Source: Pseudomonas argentinensis
GTDB lineage: Bacteria; Pseudomonadota; Gammaproteobacteria; Pseudomonadales; Pseudomonadaceae
DNA length: 64,000 bases
Reading direction: 5' to 3'
Assembly (NCBI RefSeq): GCF_001839655.2
Contig: NZ_CP056087.1
Span: 4,774,001-4,838,000 of the forward strand
Positions 45,926 to 54,822 of the stretch are shown here, one piece after another. The first letter of the stretch is position 1, and the number at the start of each line of letters is the position of its first letter. The translations under genes were made by a program, and so were the position numbers. The notes beneath the pieces are model-generated. The model was not told the origin of the DNA and made no database searches. It saw only the letters and a list, made by a program, of their open reading frames with translations.

Positions 45926-46858
45926 ATGAAGCCGCACCTGCTGATTCTCAACCCGCTCAGCGAAAGCAGCCTGGCGCGCATCGCCGAGCACTACCGGGTG
46001 ACCCATGCACCCACCGCCGCCACCCGGGAAGCGGCCATCGCCGAGCATGGCGACGGCATCCAGGCGGTGCTGACCATCGGTACCATCGGCCTGACCGGTG
46101 AGGAGATCGCCCGCCTGCCAGAACTGGGCTTCGTTGGCACCCTGGGTGTGGGCTATGAAAAGGTCGATATCGAGGCGGCTCGCGCTCGCGCCATCGCCCT
46201 CAGTAACGGCGCCGGTAGCAACGCCAGCTGCGTCGCCGACCATGCCATGGCCCTGCTGCTGGCGGCGATTCGCGACCTGCGCCGCCTGGACAACGCCTGC
46301 CGCGCCGGCGTCTGGCGCGACACCCTGCCGATGACCGACGGGGTCAGCGGCAAGCGCCTGGGCATCCTCGGCCTCGGCGCCATCGGCGAGCAGCTGGCCC
46401 GCCGCGCCGCGGCCTTCGATATGCCGGTGGGTTATCACAACCGCTCGCCGAAAGCGGGCAGCCCCCACCACTACTTCGCCAGCGTGCTGGAACTGGCGCG
46501 GTGGTGCGACTGCCTGGTGGTTGCCATCCCCGGCGGCGCCGCAACCCATCACCTGATCGGAGCCGAGGTGCTCGATGCACTGGGGCCGCAGGGCTACCTG
46601 GTCAACGTGGCGCGCGGCAGCGTGGTGGACACCGCAGCGCTGGGCACCGCGCTGCGCGAGAAGCGCATCCGCGCCGCGGCGCTGGACGTCTACGAAAGCG
46701 AACCGCTGCCGCCCACCGAGCTGCTCGACCTCGACAACCTGACCATCACCCCCCACGTCGGCGGCAACTCGCCCCAGGCATTGGAGCAGTCGCTGAGCCA
46801 GTTTCTCGGCAATATCGGCCGGCATTTTCGCGGCGAGCCGCTGCTGACGCCGATTTGA
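45926..46858 (+). CDS. D-isomer-specific 2-hydroxyacid dehydrogenase
   Basis: The 310-residue dehydrogenase has the Rossmann signature GILGLGAIGEQLARRAAAFD (residues about 142-160), the family motif near VNVARGSVVDTAAL and a catalytic Arg/Glu/His set: Arg in ARGSVV, Glu in VYESEPLPP and His in TITPHVGGNS. It reduces a 2-oxoacid such as hydroxypyruvate or glyoxylate, or a related substrate, with NAD(P)H. 29 bases after yigZ; may be in the same operon. Confidence 0.9.
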   Translation: MKPHLLILNPLSESSLARIAEHYRVTHAPTAATREAAIAEHGDGIQAVLTIGTIGLTGEEIARLPELGFVGTLGVGYEKVDIEAARARAIALSNGAGSNASCVADHAMALLLAAIRDLRRLDNACRAGVWRDTLPMTDGVSGKRLGILGLGAIGEQLARRAAAFDMPVGYHNRSPKAGSPHHYFASVLELARWCDCLVVAIPGGAATHHLIGAEVLDALGPQGYLVNVARGSVVDTAALGTALREKRIRAAALDVYESEPLPPTELLDLDNLTITPHVGGNSPQALEQSLSQFLGNIGRHFRGEPLLTPI

Positions 46859-46886
46859 AGCTTTGGCTGCAGACTGGTGGGCTATA

Positions 46887-47058
46887 GCGGGCCATGCCCG
46901 CGAAAATTGTGGGAGTGAACTCGGAGTCAGCATATTGGTGGACTATCACGGATCGCCGCCCGGCTCACCCTAAGGCTTGGCTAGAGCGCTGGATTACCTG
47001 TGGGAACGGGCCATGCCCCGAGACTTTTCGCGGGCATGGCCCGTTCCCACAGGGTAAT
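46887..47058. repeat. Inverted REP-like palindromes downstream of the dehydrogenase
   Basis: A copy GCGGGCCATGCCCGCGAAAA is at 46887. A long pair follows: 46993-47021 and 47028-47058 are near-perfect inverted copies of GTGGGAACGGGCCATGCCC with seven loop bases. Same family as 37279-37303. The 278-base gap 46859-47136 holds nothing else apparent. Confidence 0.85.
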
Positions 47059-47136
47059 AGTAGGCTCCAGACCGCGGGATGGGTCGAGGCGCGTAGGCGC
47101 TAGCCCCAAACATCACCCGCGCCCGATCACGATGCC

Positions 47137-47430
47137 CTACCCGCCCCCACTCACCTGCAAACCAATGCCCAGCGCCTTGGCCAGCGACAGCGGCAACAGC
47201 AGGGTATCGAGCAAGGCGCTGGCCGGCAGGTCGACGCCGGCGTAGCGCGGCGCCTCGGCGCCAAAGCGCTCCACCGGGCAGCAACCGCCCTGTAGCGCGT
47301 ACCAGTCAAGCCGCGTGCCGGCGTAGACCACCGGGGCGCCGGGCTTGTTGGCATCCAGCGTGCGCGCGGTGGCGCAGCCGCCCAATTGCAGGCAGGCGAG
47401 CAGAAGAAGCGCGCCGGCGTGCTTATTCAT
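47137..47430 (-). CDS. YceK/YidQ family small lipoprotein (DUF1375)
   Basis: The 97-residue precursor has a lipoprotein signal [20 protein letters not shown] with the lipobox Cys at residue 19. The mature part has the DUF1375 features: [11 protein letters not shown] and a Pro/Leu-rich C-terminus with [20 protein letters not shown]. Function unknown, probably an outer-membrane lipoprotein. The ATG at 47430 overlaps the ubiX stop by 6 bases; a GTG start two codons earlier is the alternative. Confidence 0.85.
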   Translation of the reverse strand: MNKHAGALLLLACLQLGGCATARTLDANKPGAPVVYAGTRLDWYALQGGCCPVERFGAEAPRYAGVDLPASALLDTLLLPLSLAKALGIGLQVSGGG

Positions 47431-48055
47431 CGCCACTGTTGAGATGGTGTTCGCCCCAGCGCGGCAACATGTCCTGGGGGATGTTCAGGCAGTTGAGAAT
47501 GCGCGCGACCACGAAGTCGACCAGGTCGTCCACCGTCTGTGGCTGGTGATAGAAGCCCGGCGAGGCCGGCAGGATGGCCACGCCCAGGTTGGACAACTTG
47601 AGCATATGCTCCAGGTGAATGCTCGAATAGGGCGCCTCGCGCGGTACCAGGATCAATTGGCGGCGCTCCTTCAGGGCAACGTCCGCGGCGCGCTCGATCA
47701 GGTTGTTGCAGGCACCGGTGGCGATGGATGACAGGGTGCCGGTACTGCACGGCACCACCACCATGGCCGAGGGCGCGCCGGAGCCGGAAGCCACCGGCGC
47801 CATCCAGTCTTCCTTGCCGTACACGCGAATCTGCCCGTCGGTGGCGCCGGTGTATTCGGTGAGAAAGGCCTGCATGGCCTGGGGTTTGGCCGGCAGGCTG
47901 ACGTCGGTCTCGGTGGCCATCACCAGCTGCGCGGCCTTGGAGATCAGGAAGTGCACTTCCCGATCCTCACGCACCAGGCAGTCGAGCAGGCGCAGGCCGT
48001 ACTGGGCGCCCGAGGCGCCGGTCATGGCGAGGGTAATGCGCTCCGGTCCACTCAT
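47423..48055 (-). CDS. ubiX: Flavin prenyltransferase UbiX
   Basis: The 210-residue flavoprotein attaches a dimethylallyl group to FMN, making the cofactor for the UbiD decarboxylase in ubiquinone synthesis. The FMN-binding [20 protein letters not shown] at residues about 11-30 and the [20 protein letters not shown] and [17 protein letters not shown] motifs are conserved. Start ATG 48055 lies next to the repeat element. Its stop overlaps the downstream lipoprotein start. Confidence 0.96.
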   Translation of the reverse strand: MSGPERITLAMTGASGAQYGLRLLDCLVREDREVHFLISKAAQLVMATETDVSLPAKPQAMQAFLTEYTGATDGQIRVYGKEDWMAPVASGSGAPSAMVVVPCSTGTLSSIATGACNNLIERAADVALKERRQLILVPREAPYSSIHLEHMLKLSNLGVAILPASPGFYHQPQTVDDLVDFVVARILNCLNIPQDMLPRWGEHHLNSGDE

Positions 48056-48056
48056 A

Positions 48057-48237
48057 AATTCACTCTCAAAGCTGCTGTGCTTGCTTATGCTGCGTTAAAA
48101 GCCTGCTGGGTCGCCAGCCCGGTCGAATGCTCATTTACTACAGTAAACTCGAATGCGAGCCCAGTCCGTTCCTCGCAGGCTTTTGCCTTGCCTAATGTGC
48201 GCTCGCGACGCTTTGAGCGCGAATTTCGGCTCTTTAT
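48057..48237. repeat. Second copy of the 8068-type inverted-repeat element
   Basis: On the minus strand the centre GAGTTTACTGTAGTAAATGA, a flank AGGCAAGGCAAAA and TTTTAACGCAGCAT correspond to the 8068-8210 element (GAGTTTACGAGCTGTAAATG, AGGCGAGGCAAAA, TTTTTAACGAAGCAT). The outer ends are also imperfectly inverted (CAAAGC...). It separates mpl from ubiX, and the mpl stop is in it. Confidence 0.65.
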
Positions 48238-49583
48238 GAAAGCGCCTTGGCCAGCTTGCCATGCAGGCCGCCGAAACCGCCGTTACTCATGATCACCACC
48301 TGGGTACCAGGCCGTACCCGCGCCTTCACACCATCAATGATCGCGTCCAGGGAATCGCACACCTGGGTCGGATTGGTCGCTCCGGCAACGGTGGCCGCCA
48401 GATCCCAACCCAGGTTCGGCGGCGCGTACCAGAACACCGCATCGGCCTGCACGGCGGACTCGGCGAGGCCGTCGCGGTGGGCGCCGAGCTTCATGGAATT
48501 GGAACGCGGCTCGATGACCGCGATGATCTGCTCGTCGCCGACCCGCTTGCGCAGGCCGTCGAGGGTGGTGGCGATGGCCGTCGGGTGGTGGGCGAAGTCG
48601 TCATAGACGGTCACGCCGTTCACCTCGGCGACCTTTTCCATGCGCCGCTTGGCATTGATGAACCGGCCCAGCGCCTCGATGCCCAGCGCCGGCACCACGC
48701 CGACGTGGCGCGCCGCGGCCAGCACGGCCAGGGCGTTGGCCACGTTGTGCTGGCCCGTAAGCCCCCAGTCCACCACGCCTTCGACCTTGCCGTCGAAGCT
48801 CACCTCGAAGCGCGAGCCGTCGGCGCTGAGCAGGCGCGCCTGCCACTGCCCGCCTTCACCGGTGGTCTGCACGGGCGTCCAGCAGCCCATCCGGATCACC
48901 CGCGCCAGCGCAGCCTCGCTGGCCGGGTGAATAACCAGGCCTTCGCCCGGAATGATCCGTACCAGGTGGTGGAACTGCCGCTCGATGGCGGCCAGGTCCG
49001 GAAAGATATCGGCGTGGTCGAATTCCAGGTTATTGAGGATCGCGGTGCGCGGGCGGTAGTGCACGAACTTGCTGCGCTTGTCGAAGAAGGCGCTGTCGTA
49101 CTCGTCGGCCTCGACCACGAAGAACGGCGTGCCGCCCAGGCGGGCGGAAATCCCGAAGTTCTGCGGCACGCCGCCAATCAGAAAGCCTGGCGCCATGCCG
49201 GCGTGCTCCAGCACCCAGGCAAGCATGCTCGAGCTGCTGGTCTTGCCGTGGGTGCCGGCCACCGCCATCACCCAGCGGCCCTGCAGCACATGGTCGGCCA
49301 GCCACTGCGGCCCGGACACATAGGGCAGGCCCTGGTTGAGCACGTATTCCACCGCCGGGTTGCCACGGCTCATGGCGTTGCCGACCACCACCAGATCCGG
49401 TGCCGGCTGCAGATGCGCGGGATCGTACCCCTGCAGCAGCTCGATGCCCTGGGCTTCGAGCTGGGTGCTCATCGGCGGGTAGACGTTGGCATCGGAGCCG
49501 GTGACGCGGTGGCCCAGTTCCTTGGCCAGCACCGCGAGCGAACCCATGAAGGTGCCACAGATGCCGAGAATGTGGATATGCAT
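48234..49583 (-). CDS. mpl: UDP-MurNAc:L-Ala-gamma-D-Glu-meso-Dap ligase (peptidoglycan recycling)
   Basis: The 449-residue Mur ligase starts MHIHILGICGTFMGSLAVLA and has the ATP site AVAGTHGKTSSSSMLAWVL. Typical Mpl residues are NNLEFDHADIFPDLAAI and FAHHPTAIATTLDGL. It joins recycled tripeptide to UDP-MurNAc, saving peptide for cell-wall synthesis. ATG 49583 is the family start; the open frame to 50699 is antisense to mtfA and not used. Precedes ubiX. Confidence 0.96.
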   Translation of the reverse strand: MHIHILGICGTFMGSLAVLAKELGHRVTGSDANVYPPMSTQLEAQGIELLQGYDPAHLQPAPDLVVVGNAMSRGNPAVEYVLNQGLPYVSGPQWLADHVLQGRWVMAVAGTHGKTSSSSMLAWVLEHAGMAPGFLIGGVPQNFGISARLGGTPFFVVEADEYDSAFFDKRSKFVHYRPRTAILNNLEFDHADIFPDLAAIERQFHHLVRIIPGEGLVIHPASEAALARVIRMGCWTPVQTTGEGGQWQARLLSADGSRFEVSFDGKVEGVVDWGLTGQHNVANALAVLAAARHVGVVPALGIEALGRFINAKRRMEKVAEVNGVTVYDDFAHHPTAIATTLDGLRKRVGDEQIIAVIEPRSNSMKLGAHRDGLAESAVQADAVFWYAPPNLGWDLAATVAGATNPTQVCDSLDAIIDGVKARVRPGTQVVIMSNGGFGGLHGKLAKALS

Positions 49584-49835
49584 GAAAACCTCGAGAACAG
49601 GCACGCCAGGAGGCCGGCGAGCCGGGTGAAAACATGGCCGCAGATTAGCACAGCGGCGCCTGGCACCCAGCGACGATAACGGGGTGACGGAGCTGCGCTG
49701 GGAGTCGGCCGGTTTTATCGAAAACGAGCCGTTCAGGAACCAGGGCGGCCCATCAACAGCGAGTAACGCCCCGGCGCTTGCGGTCGGCGGGCGGCCTGTT
49801 ATGGTGACGGCCACTCTCCCACCGAGCCGTTTTCC

Positions 49836-50705
49836 ATGTGGTCGTTTAGCGCCTGGCGCCGTCGTCGCATTCTCTCTCGCCATCCTGTCAGTGCCAGCAG
49901 CTGGGCCACGGTGCGCCAGCGCCTGGCGATTCTCGACGGCCTCAGCGCCGAGGAAGAGCAACTGCTGCGCGAACGCGCCGTGCTGTTTCTGTACGCCAAG
50001 CACCTGACCGCCCTGCCCGGCCTCGCACTGGACGTTGAGGATCGCCTGGCCCTGGCGGCGCTCGCCGAACTGCCGCTGCTCGGCCTGGCCGACCTGAACT
50101 GGTATCGGGGTTTCCACGAGGTGATCCTCTACCCGGACGATTTCGTCAGCCCCCAGCGCCATCGCGACTCCGGCGGCATCGAACACCAATGGGACGGTGA
50201 GCACAGCGGTGAAGCCTGGCAACAGGGCCCGGTGATTCTCGCCTGGCCCGGTGTGCAGGCCAGTGGTGGCTGGGAGGGCTACAACCTGGTGATCCACGAA
50301 CTGGCCCACAAGCTGGACATGCTCGGCGGCGACGCCAACGGCCTGCCGCCGCTGCACAGCAACATGGACGTGAAGCAGTGGGCCAGCGCCATGCAGGAGG
50401 CCTTCGACAGCCTGAACGCCGAACTGGATGCCGACGAAGAGGCGCAGACCGCCATCGACCCCTACGCCGCGGAAAACCCCGCCGAATTCTTCGCGGTGAC
50501 CAGCGAATACTTCTTCAGCGCGCCAGACCTGCTCGATGAGGCTTATCCCAAGGTCTACGCGCAGTTGCGCCTGTTCTATCGGCAAGACCCATTGGCACGT
50601 TTGCGCCGCCTGCAGGTCGAACACCCGGACTATCAGCAAGCCGCGCCCGCAACTGCCGATACGCCAGATGGCTGTAATGGCAACGATGCGGGAATCCACC
50701 TATAA
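49836..50705 (+). CDS. mtfA: MtfA-family zinc peptidase (M90)
   Basis: The 289-residue protein has the gluzincin-type zinc motif NLVIHELAHKLDML (HELAH, catalytic Glu) and a distal Glu in NPAEFFAVTSEYFF. E. coli MtfA binds the repressor Mlc and links glucose uptake to gene control; here only the peptidase fold is certain. No signal peptide. Its stop codon overlaps the -10 box of the ppa promoter. Confidence 0.88.
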   Translation: MWSFSAWRRRRILSRHPVSASSWATVRQRLAILDGLSAEEEQLLRERAVLFLYAKHLTALPGLALDVEDRLALAALAELPLLGLADLNWYRGFHEVILYPDDFVSPQRHRDSGGIEHQWDGEHSGEAWQQGPVILAWPGVQASGGWEGYNLVIHELAHKLDMLGGDANGLPPLHSNMDVKQWASAMQEAFDSLNAELDADEEAQTAIDPYAAENPAEFFAVTSEYFFSAPDLLDEAYPKVYAQLRLFYRQDPLARLRRLQVEHPDYQQAAPATADTPDGCNGNDAGIHL

Positions 50706-50706
50706 T
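50701..50706 (+). promoter_or_regulatory. -10 box of the ppa promoter
   Basis: A perfect TATAAT lies 36 bases upstream of the ppa ATG, overlapping the last codons of mtfA. The -35 region (TGGCAA at a spacing of 17) is weak. Confidence 0.5.
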
Positions 50707-50741
50707 CGCGCCACTTTTTGGCGCACATCAGGGAGTCACCC

Positions 50742-51269
50742 ATGAGCTACAGCAAGGTTCCGGCCGGTAAAGACCTGCCGAACGACATCTACGTCGCTAT
50801 CGAAATCCCGGCCAACCACGCGCCGATCAAATACGAAATCGATCACGACACCGACTGCCTGTTCGTCGACCGTTTCATGGCCACCCCGATGTTCTACCCG
50901 GCCAACTACGGCTTCATCCCGCACACCCTGGCCGACGACGGTGACCCCCTCGACGTGCTGGTCGTGACACCGTACCCGGTCGCCCCAGGCTCGGTGATCC
51001 GCGCCCGCCCGGTTGGCGTACTGCACATGACCGACGAAGCCGGTGGCGACGCCAAGCTGATCGCCGTTCCCCACGACAAGCTGACCACCATCTACAAAGA
51101 CGTTCAGGAATACACCGACCTGCCCCCGCTGCTGATCGAGCAGATCAAGCACTTCTTCGAGAACTACAAGGATCTCGAGAAGGGCAAGTGGGTCAAGGTC
51201 GAAGGCTGGGGCAACGCTGACGCGGCCCGCGCCGAGATCACCAAGGCGGCTGCTGCTTACCAAAAATAA
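50742..51269 (+). CDS. ppa: Inorganic pyrophosphatase (soluble, family I)
   Basis: The 175-residue enzyme hydrolyses pyrophosphate, pulling biosynthetic reactions forward. The family I signature is [10 protein letters not shown] (three Asp), with [18 protein letters not shown] at the start and [20 protein letters not shown] near the end. Length equals E. coli Ppa (175). ATG 50742 follows GGGAGTC; terminator downstream. Confidence 0.97.
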   Translation: MSYSKVPAGKDLPNDIYVAIEIPANHAPIKYEIDHDTDCLFVDRFMATPMFYPANYGFIPHTLADDGDPLDVLVVTPYPVAPGSVIRARPVGVLHMTDEAGGDAKLIAVPHDKLTTIYKDVQEYTDLPPLLIEQIKHFFENYKDLEKGKWVKVEGWGNADAARAEITKAAAAYQK

Positions 51270-51286
51270 GCACAACCTGCCTTACG

Positions 51287-51311
51287 AAAGCCGGCCACAA
51301 GCCGGCTTTTT
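51287..51311 (+). terminator. Rho-independent terminator after ppa
   Basis: AAAGCCGGC-CACAA-GCCGGCTTTTT, 18 bases past the stop. Confidence 0.9.
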
Positions 51312-51406
51312 ACTGCCCGAAAAAAGCCATTGCCCCCCGGCGTTATGGGCCGACAACGGAGCAAATTACCGCCCGTTCAGGGTCTGGGATCGGATCGACT
51401 CTAGGG

Positions 51407-52216
51407 TCATGGCTCCGTCTTCAGGGCTTCCAGAGCCTGGGCCAGGCTGGCGCCGGACAGTTCACCGAGGTGGCTGCCCAACAGGCGGCCCTCGGCGTCG
51501 TAGAACAGGGTGGTGGGCAAGGCCCGCGAGCCGACCAGTTGCCCCAGGCCCCCGTCGCTGTCGAGCAGCACGTTGTCCAGTCGCAGCGCCTGGCTGGCGA
51601 GATAGGCACTGACTTCGTCGGCGCCCTCGCCCTGGTTGGCGAACACGAAGGTCACCCCTGGATGCGCACGCTGCGCCTCGGCCAGCACCGGCATCTCGCG
51701 CCGGCAGGGCGGGCACCAGGTGGCCCAGAGGTTGATCACCATGGGCTGGCCGAGCTTCTCGCGCAGTTCCACCGGTTGCCCCTGGACATCGCGCAGGGCC
51801 AGTTCCGGCAGGCGCGTGCCCTGCTCCAGGCTATGCAGCAGCAGGCTGCCCATGCCCCACACCAACAGGCCCACGACCGTGCCAGCGCCCAGGGCGCGGC
51901 GCATCGCCGCCTGGCGCCACAGGTACCAGGCGCCCAGCAGCGCTGCCGCCAGTACACCGCCCCAGGCGATGAAGCCGCCGTCGCGAATGTCGATCACCCG
52001 CCAGGGCGCTTCCTGGTAATGCTCGAAGTAGCGGACGACAAAGGCCAGCCGCGCGCCCAACAGCGCCGCCAGCAGCAGGCGGAAGATCAGCTTCTCCGGA
52101 TTGACCTGGTGCTTGCGCCCCAGCCACCAGCCGACCAGGGTGGCCAGCACCAGGCTCACCAGCAGCAACACATGGCCCACGCCAAGCGCCAGCGGCCCTA
52201 CATCTATCGTCAACAT
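51407..52216 (-). CDS. Membrane protein: Lgt-like N-terminal helices fused to TlpA-type thioredoxin
   Basis: The 269-residue protein has four TM helices in residues about 5-130, with local resemblance to lipoprotein diacylglyceryl transferase (IxVGPLALG, LAALLGARLAFVVRYFEHY, DGGFIAWGGVLAA), and a C-terminal thioredoxin-like domain with WATWCPPCRREMPVLAEAQR (CxxC at about residues 168-171) and VGSRALPTTLFYD (cis-Pro loop). The Lgt catalytic His and Arg are missing, so acyl transfer is unlikely. It probably reduces or shuffles disulfides in the periplasm. Convergent with ppa. Confidence 0.85.
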   Translation of the reverse strand: MLTIDVGPLALGVGHVLLLVSLVLATLVGWWLGRKHQVNPEKLIFRLLLAALLGARLAFVVRYFEHYQEAPWRVIDIRDGGFIAWGGVLAAALLGAWYLWRQAAMRRALGAGTVVGLLVWGMGSLLLHSLEQGTRLPELALRDVQGQPVELREKLGQPMVINLWATWCPPCRREMPVLAEAQRAHPGVTFVFANQGEGADEVSAYLASQALRLDNVLLDSDGGLGQLVGSRALPTTLFYDAEGRLLGSHLGELSGASLAQALEALKTEP

Positions 52217-52315
52217 CAGCCACGCTCCATGGTGGTATCCCAGACGCGCAGCAGCTGCAGCGCGGTCTTTAACAATTGTTGATGCTGGCGCGCAACGAAG
52301 GCGCCGGTCAGCCGA

Positions 52316-53632
52316 TCAGGGCTGATCCAGCCCCCGCTCCCTGAGACGGCGATACAGGGTCCGCTCACTGAGCCCCAGATACTTCGCCAACTCGCTACGC
52401 GTGCCCTTGAAGGTGGCCACTATCTGCAGCAACGAGCGTTGATCGTCTGCCGCTACCGGCAGCCCGGACGCGCGCGCGGTGATGGCCGGCGGTAGATGGT
52501 GGAGGCGAATGATCCCGTCGTCGGCAAACAGGCTTGCCCTGTCCAGGGCATTGCGCAATTCGCGTATATTGCCCGGCCATGCATAGCGCTGGAGGCTGAC
52601 CAGAGCCTCGTCATCGAGGACCAGCCGCCTGGCCGGGTCACGCCGCTGCAGGAACGAATTCGCCAGCAAGCCGATATCCTCTACGCGGTCACGCAAGGGC
52701 GGCAGCTGAATGGGAAAGGTACTGAGGCGGTAGTACAGGTCCGCCCTGAACGCCCCGCTGCCCATCATCTCTTCCAGCGGTTTGTGGGTCGCGGCAACCA
52801 GCCTGAAGTTGGCATGGAGGGTTTCCACGCTGCCAACACGCCGATAGGTTCCCGACTCGATCAGGCGCAGCAGTTTTACCTGCATGGCAAGGGGCACATC
52901 ACCGATTTCGTCGAGGAACAGGGTGCCGCCCTGGGCGATGTCCACCAAGCCCGGCTTGCGGGCCACGGCGCCGGTAAAGGCGCCCTTTTCGTGGCCGAAC
53001 AACTCGCTTTCGAACAGCGTTTCGGTCAACCCCGAGCAGTCGACCACCACGAACGGCCCGTCGGCCCGCTCGCTGTTCTCGTGAACGGCGCGGGCGAACA
53101 ATTCCTTGCCCGTACCCGACTCGCCCAGCAACAGCACCGGCAGCATCGTGGCGGCCACACGCTTGAGCTCCGCCAAGGCGAGGTTGAACGCCGCAGAACA
53201 GCCCACCAAGCCTTCGTCATTGGGTCGCGCCGAGGCGCTGCGCACCAGGGTCAGGCGCTCCACGTAAGCCCCTATGGCTCCTCCCTCGGCGAAGATCGGC
53301 CGCAGCTCGACGTCGACGTGCTCGGGTCCACGGGGGGTGTGATGGATATGCAGCACCCGATCCGGGCCATTGAGCTCCTGCGCCTTGCGCATGGGGCAGT
53401 GCTCACCGGCCTGATCGCAGGGAACAGCATAATGGTGCGAGACCTCATAGCATTTGCGCCCCACTACCGGCGAGTCAGGGCTGGCAAACTGGCGCTGATA
53501 GGCCGCGTTCGCGGCGAGGATCCGGTAATCGGTATCGAGCACGATCATCGGCTGCGGCTCGTGTTCGAGAAACGAAACCAGTGACCGAAGCTGATCCGAC
53601 TTGACGTTTGAACCGCCTGCTTTGGCTGCCAT
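52316..53632 (-). CDS. fisR: FisR-like sigma-54-dependent activator for sulfide oxidation
   Basis: The 438-residue activator has an N-terminal PAS-like sensor with three Cys at residues 61, 72 and 79 ([12 protein letters not shown] and CPMRKAQ). The AAA+ domain has Walker [26 protein letters not shown] and the Walker [20 protein letters not shown], and the C-terminal Fis HTH ends [20 protein letters not shown]. The spacing 11 and 7 equals that of Cys53, Cys64 and Cys71 in Cupriavidus FisR, a sulfane-sulfur sensor. Start ATG 53632 was chosen for the sensor boundary. Divergent from pdo/sqr. Confidence 0.88.
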   Translation of the reverse strand: MAAKAGGSNVKSDQLRSLVSFLEHEPQPMIVLDTDYRILAANAAYQRQFASPDSPVVGRKCYEVSHHYAVPCDQAGEHCPMRKAQELNGPDRVLHIHHTPRGPEHVDVELRPIFAEGGAIGAYVERLTLVRSASARPNDEGLVGCSAAFNLALAELKRVAATMLPVLLLGESGTGKELFARAVHENSERADGPFVVVDCSGLTETLFESELFGHEKGAFTGAVARKPGLVDIAQGGTLFLDEIGDVPLAMQVKLLRLIESGTYRRVGSVETLHANFRLVAATHKPLEEMMGSGAFRADLYYRLSTFPIQLPPLRDRVEDIGLLANSFLQRRDPARRLVLDDEALVSLQRYAWPGNIRELRNALDRASLFADDGIIRLHHLPPAITARASGLPVAADDQRSLLQIVATFKGTRSELAKYLGLSERTLYRRLRERGLDQP

Positions 53633-53674
53633 GGACTCTATCGCGGACGCTGAGGGTGTCAGCATCCTGCGGCG

Positions 53675-53720
53675 CACTGCCAACACTGTCAATTGGCAGT
53701 GCCGCTTCTGCCAAATGGCA
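53675..53720. promoter_or_regulatory. Putative FisR binding palindromes (UAS)
   Basis: CACTGCCAA at 53675-53683 is exactly inverted as TTGGCAGTG at 53693-53701, and a second palindrome TGCCAAATGGCA is at 53709-53720. They are 107-152 bases upstream of the sigma-54 promoter, the usual distance for an enhancer, and share TGCCA/TGGCA. Confidence 0.65.
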
Positions 53721-53826
53721 TAGCCCACCGCGGTTTATCGCGGCGACTTTATTCAGAAACGTTAAAGCGCAGATAAAAAACATTGAAAATCATATAGATA
53801 GCCAACACCCGCGAGATCAGGCAGGT

Positions 53827-53842
53827 TGGCACAGCTGTTGCT
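53827..53842 (+). promoter_or_regulatory. Sigma-54 promoter of pdo-sqr-tauE
   Basis: TGGCAC-AGCTG-TTGCT matches the -24/-12 consensus (GG and GC exactly spaced at 10 bases), 56 bases before the pdo start. It fits activation by the divergent AAA+ regulator. Confidence 0.85.
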
Positions 53843-53897
53843 CCTCTGCTGGTCACCATGAGCGGCCCTGATTAGAGGCCTCGCCAGGAGACGGAAC

Positions 53898-54776
53898 ATG
53901 CGCAACAAACTCCACGTCGAAGCGTTCCACGACAGTGCGACCGGCACCATCAGCTATATCGCCCTCGATCTCGAGACCAACCGCTGCGCCCTGATCGACA
54001 GCGTGCTCGATTACGAGGCCAAGGCCGGCCGTACCACCACGGTTTCCGCAGACAGGTTGCTTGCCCGGGTGGTCGAACTCGAGGCGAGCGTGGAGTGGAT
54101 CCTGGAAACCCATGTCCACGCCGATCACCTGACCGCCGCGCCCTACCTGCAGGCGCAGGTGGGCGGCAAGATCGGTATCGGCAGTCATATTGCCAAGGTC
54201 CAGGACGTGTTCGGCAGCCTGTACAACGCCGGTGCCGACATGCCCTGCGACGGCAGTCAGTTCGATCACCTGTTCGCCGACAACGAGCCGTTCAGCATCG
54301 GCTCCCTGGCCTGCCATGCGCTTCACACACCCGGGCACACCCCCGCCTGCATGGCTTATGTCCTAGGTGATGGGCAGAACACCGCCGCGTTCGTGGGCGA
54401 CACCTTGTTCATGCCCGACTACGGCACTGCACGCTGCGATTTTCCGGGTGGCGACGCACGCACCCTGTTCAGGTCAATCGGCAGGGTGCTGAGCCTGCCG
54501 GCCGACACCCTGCTCTACGTCTGCCACGACTACCCGCCGGACGGACGAGAGGTGCGGTACCTCAGCACGGTGGCCGAACAGCGCAAACTCAATATTCACG
54601 TACGCGATGGCATCAGCGAAGAACAATTCGTGGCCATGCGCACCGCCCGCGACGCCACGCTGGACATGCCCACCCTGATCCTGCCTTCGGTGCAGGTCAA
54701 CATGCGCGCCGGGCATCTGCCAAAGCCGGAAACCAACGGTGTGCGCTATCTGAAGATACCGCTCAACCTGATCTGA
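53898..54776 (+). CDS. pdo: Persulfide dioxygenase-like MBL-fold hydrolase
   Basis: The 292-residue metallo-beta-lactamase-fold enzyme has ligands in ETHVHADHLTAA (H-x-H-x-D-H), HTPGHTPAC, FVGDTLF and VCHDY, the ETHE1/Blh pattern with one iron. It oxidises glutathione persulfide to sulfite, following sulfide oxidation by SQR. First gene behind the sigma-54 promoter, with AGGAG before ATG 53898. It could also be called Blh. Confidence 0.88.
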   Translation: MRNKLHVEAFHDSATGTISYIALDLETNRCALIDSVLDYEAKAGRTTTVSADRLLARVVELEASVEWILETHVHADHLTAAPYLQAQVGGKIGIGSHIAKVQDVFGSLYNAGADMPCDGSQFDHLFADNEPFSIGSLACHALHTPGHTPACMAYVLGDGQNTAAFVGDTLFMPDYGTARCDFPGGDARTLFRSIGRVLSLPADTLLYVCHDYPPDGREVRYLSTVAEQRKLNIHVRDGISEEQFVAMRTARDATLDMPTLILPSVQVNMRAGHLPKPETNGVRYLKIPLNLI

Positions 54777-54822
54777 CGCGCCCATAACAATTATCCGCGC
54801 ACGCCTTCATACAGAGGTCCCT

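Noticed and set aside
48234..50699. Extended 821-codon reading frame through mpl
   Set aside because: Residues before ATG 49583 have no Mur ligase similarity and run antisense to mtfA; the high GC keeps the frame open.
51407..52216. Functional Lgt (diacylglyceryl transferase)
   Set aside because: Key His and Arg of Lgt are missing, and a CxxC thioredoxin domain replaces the rest.
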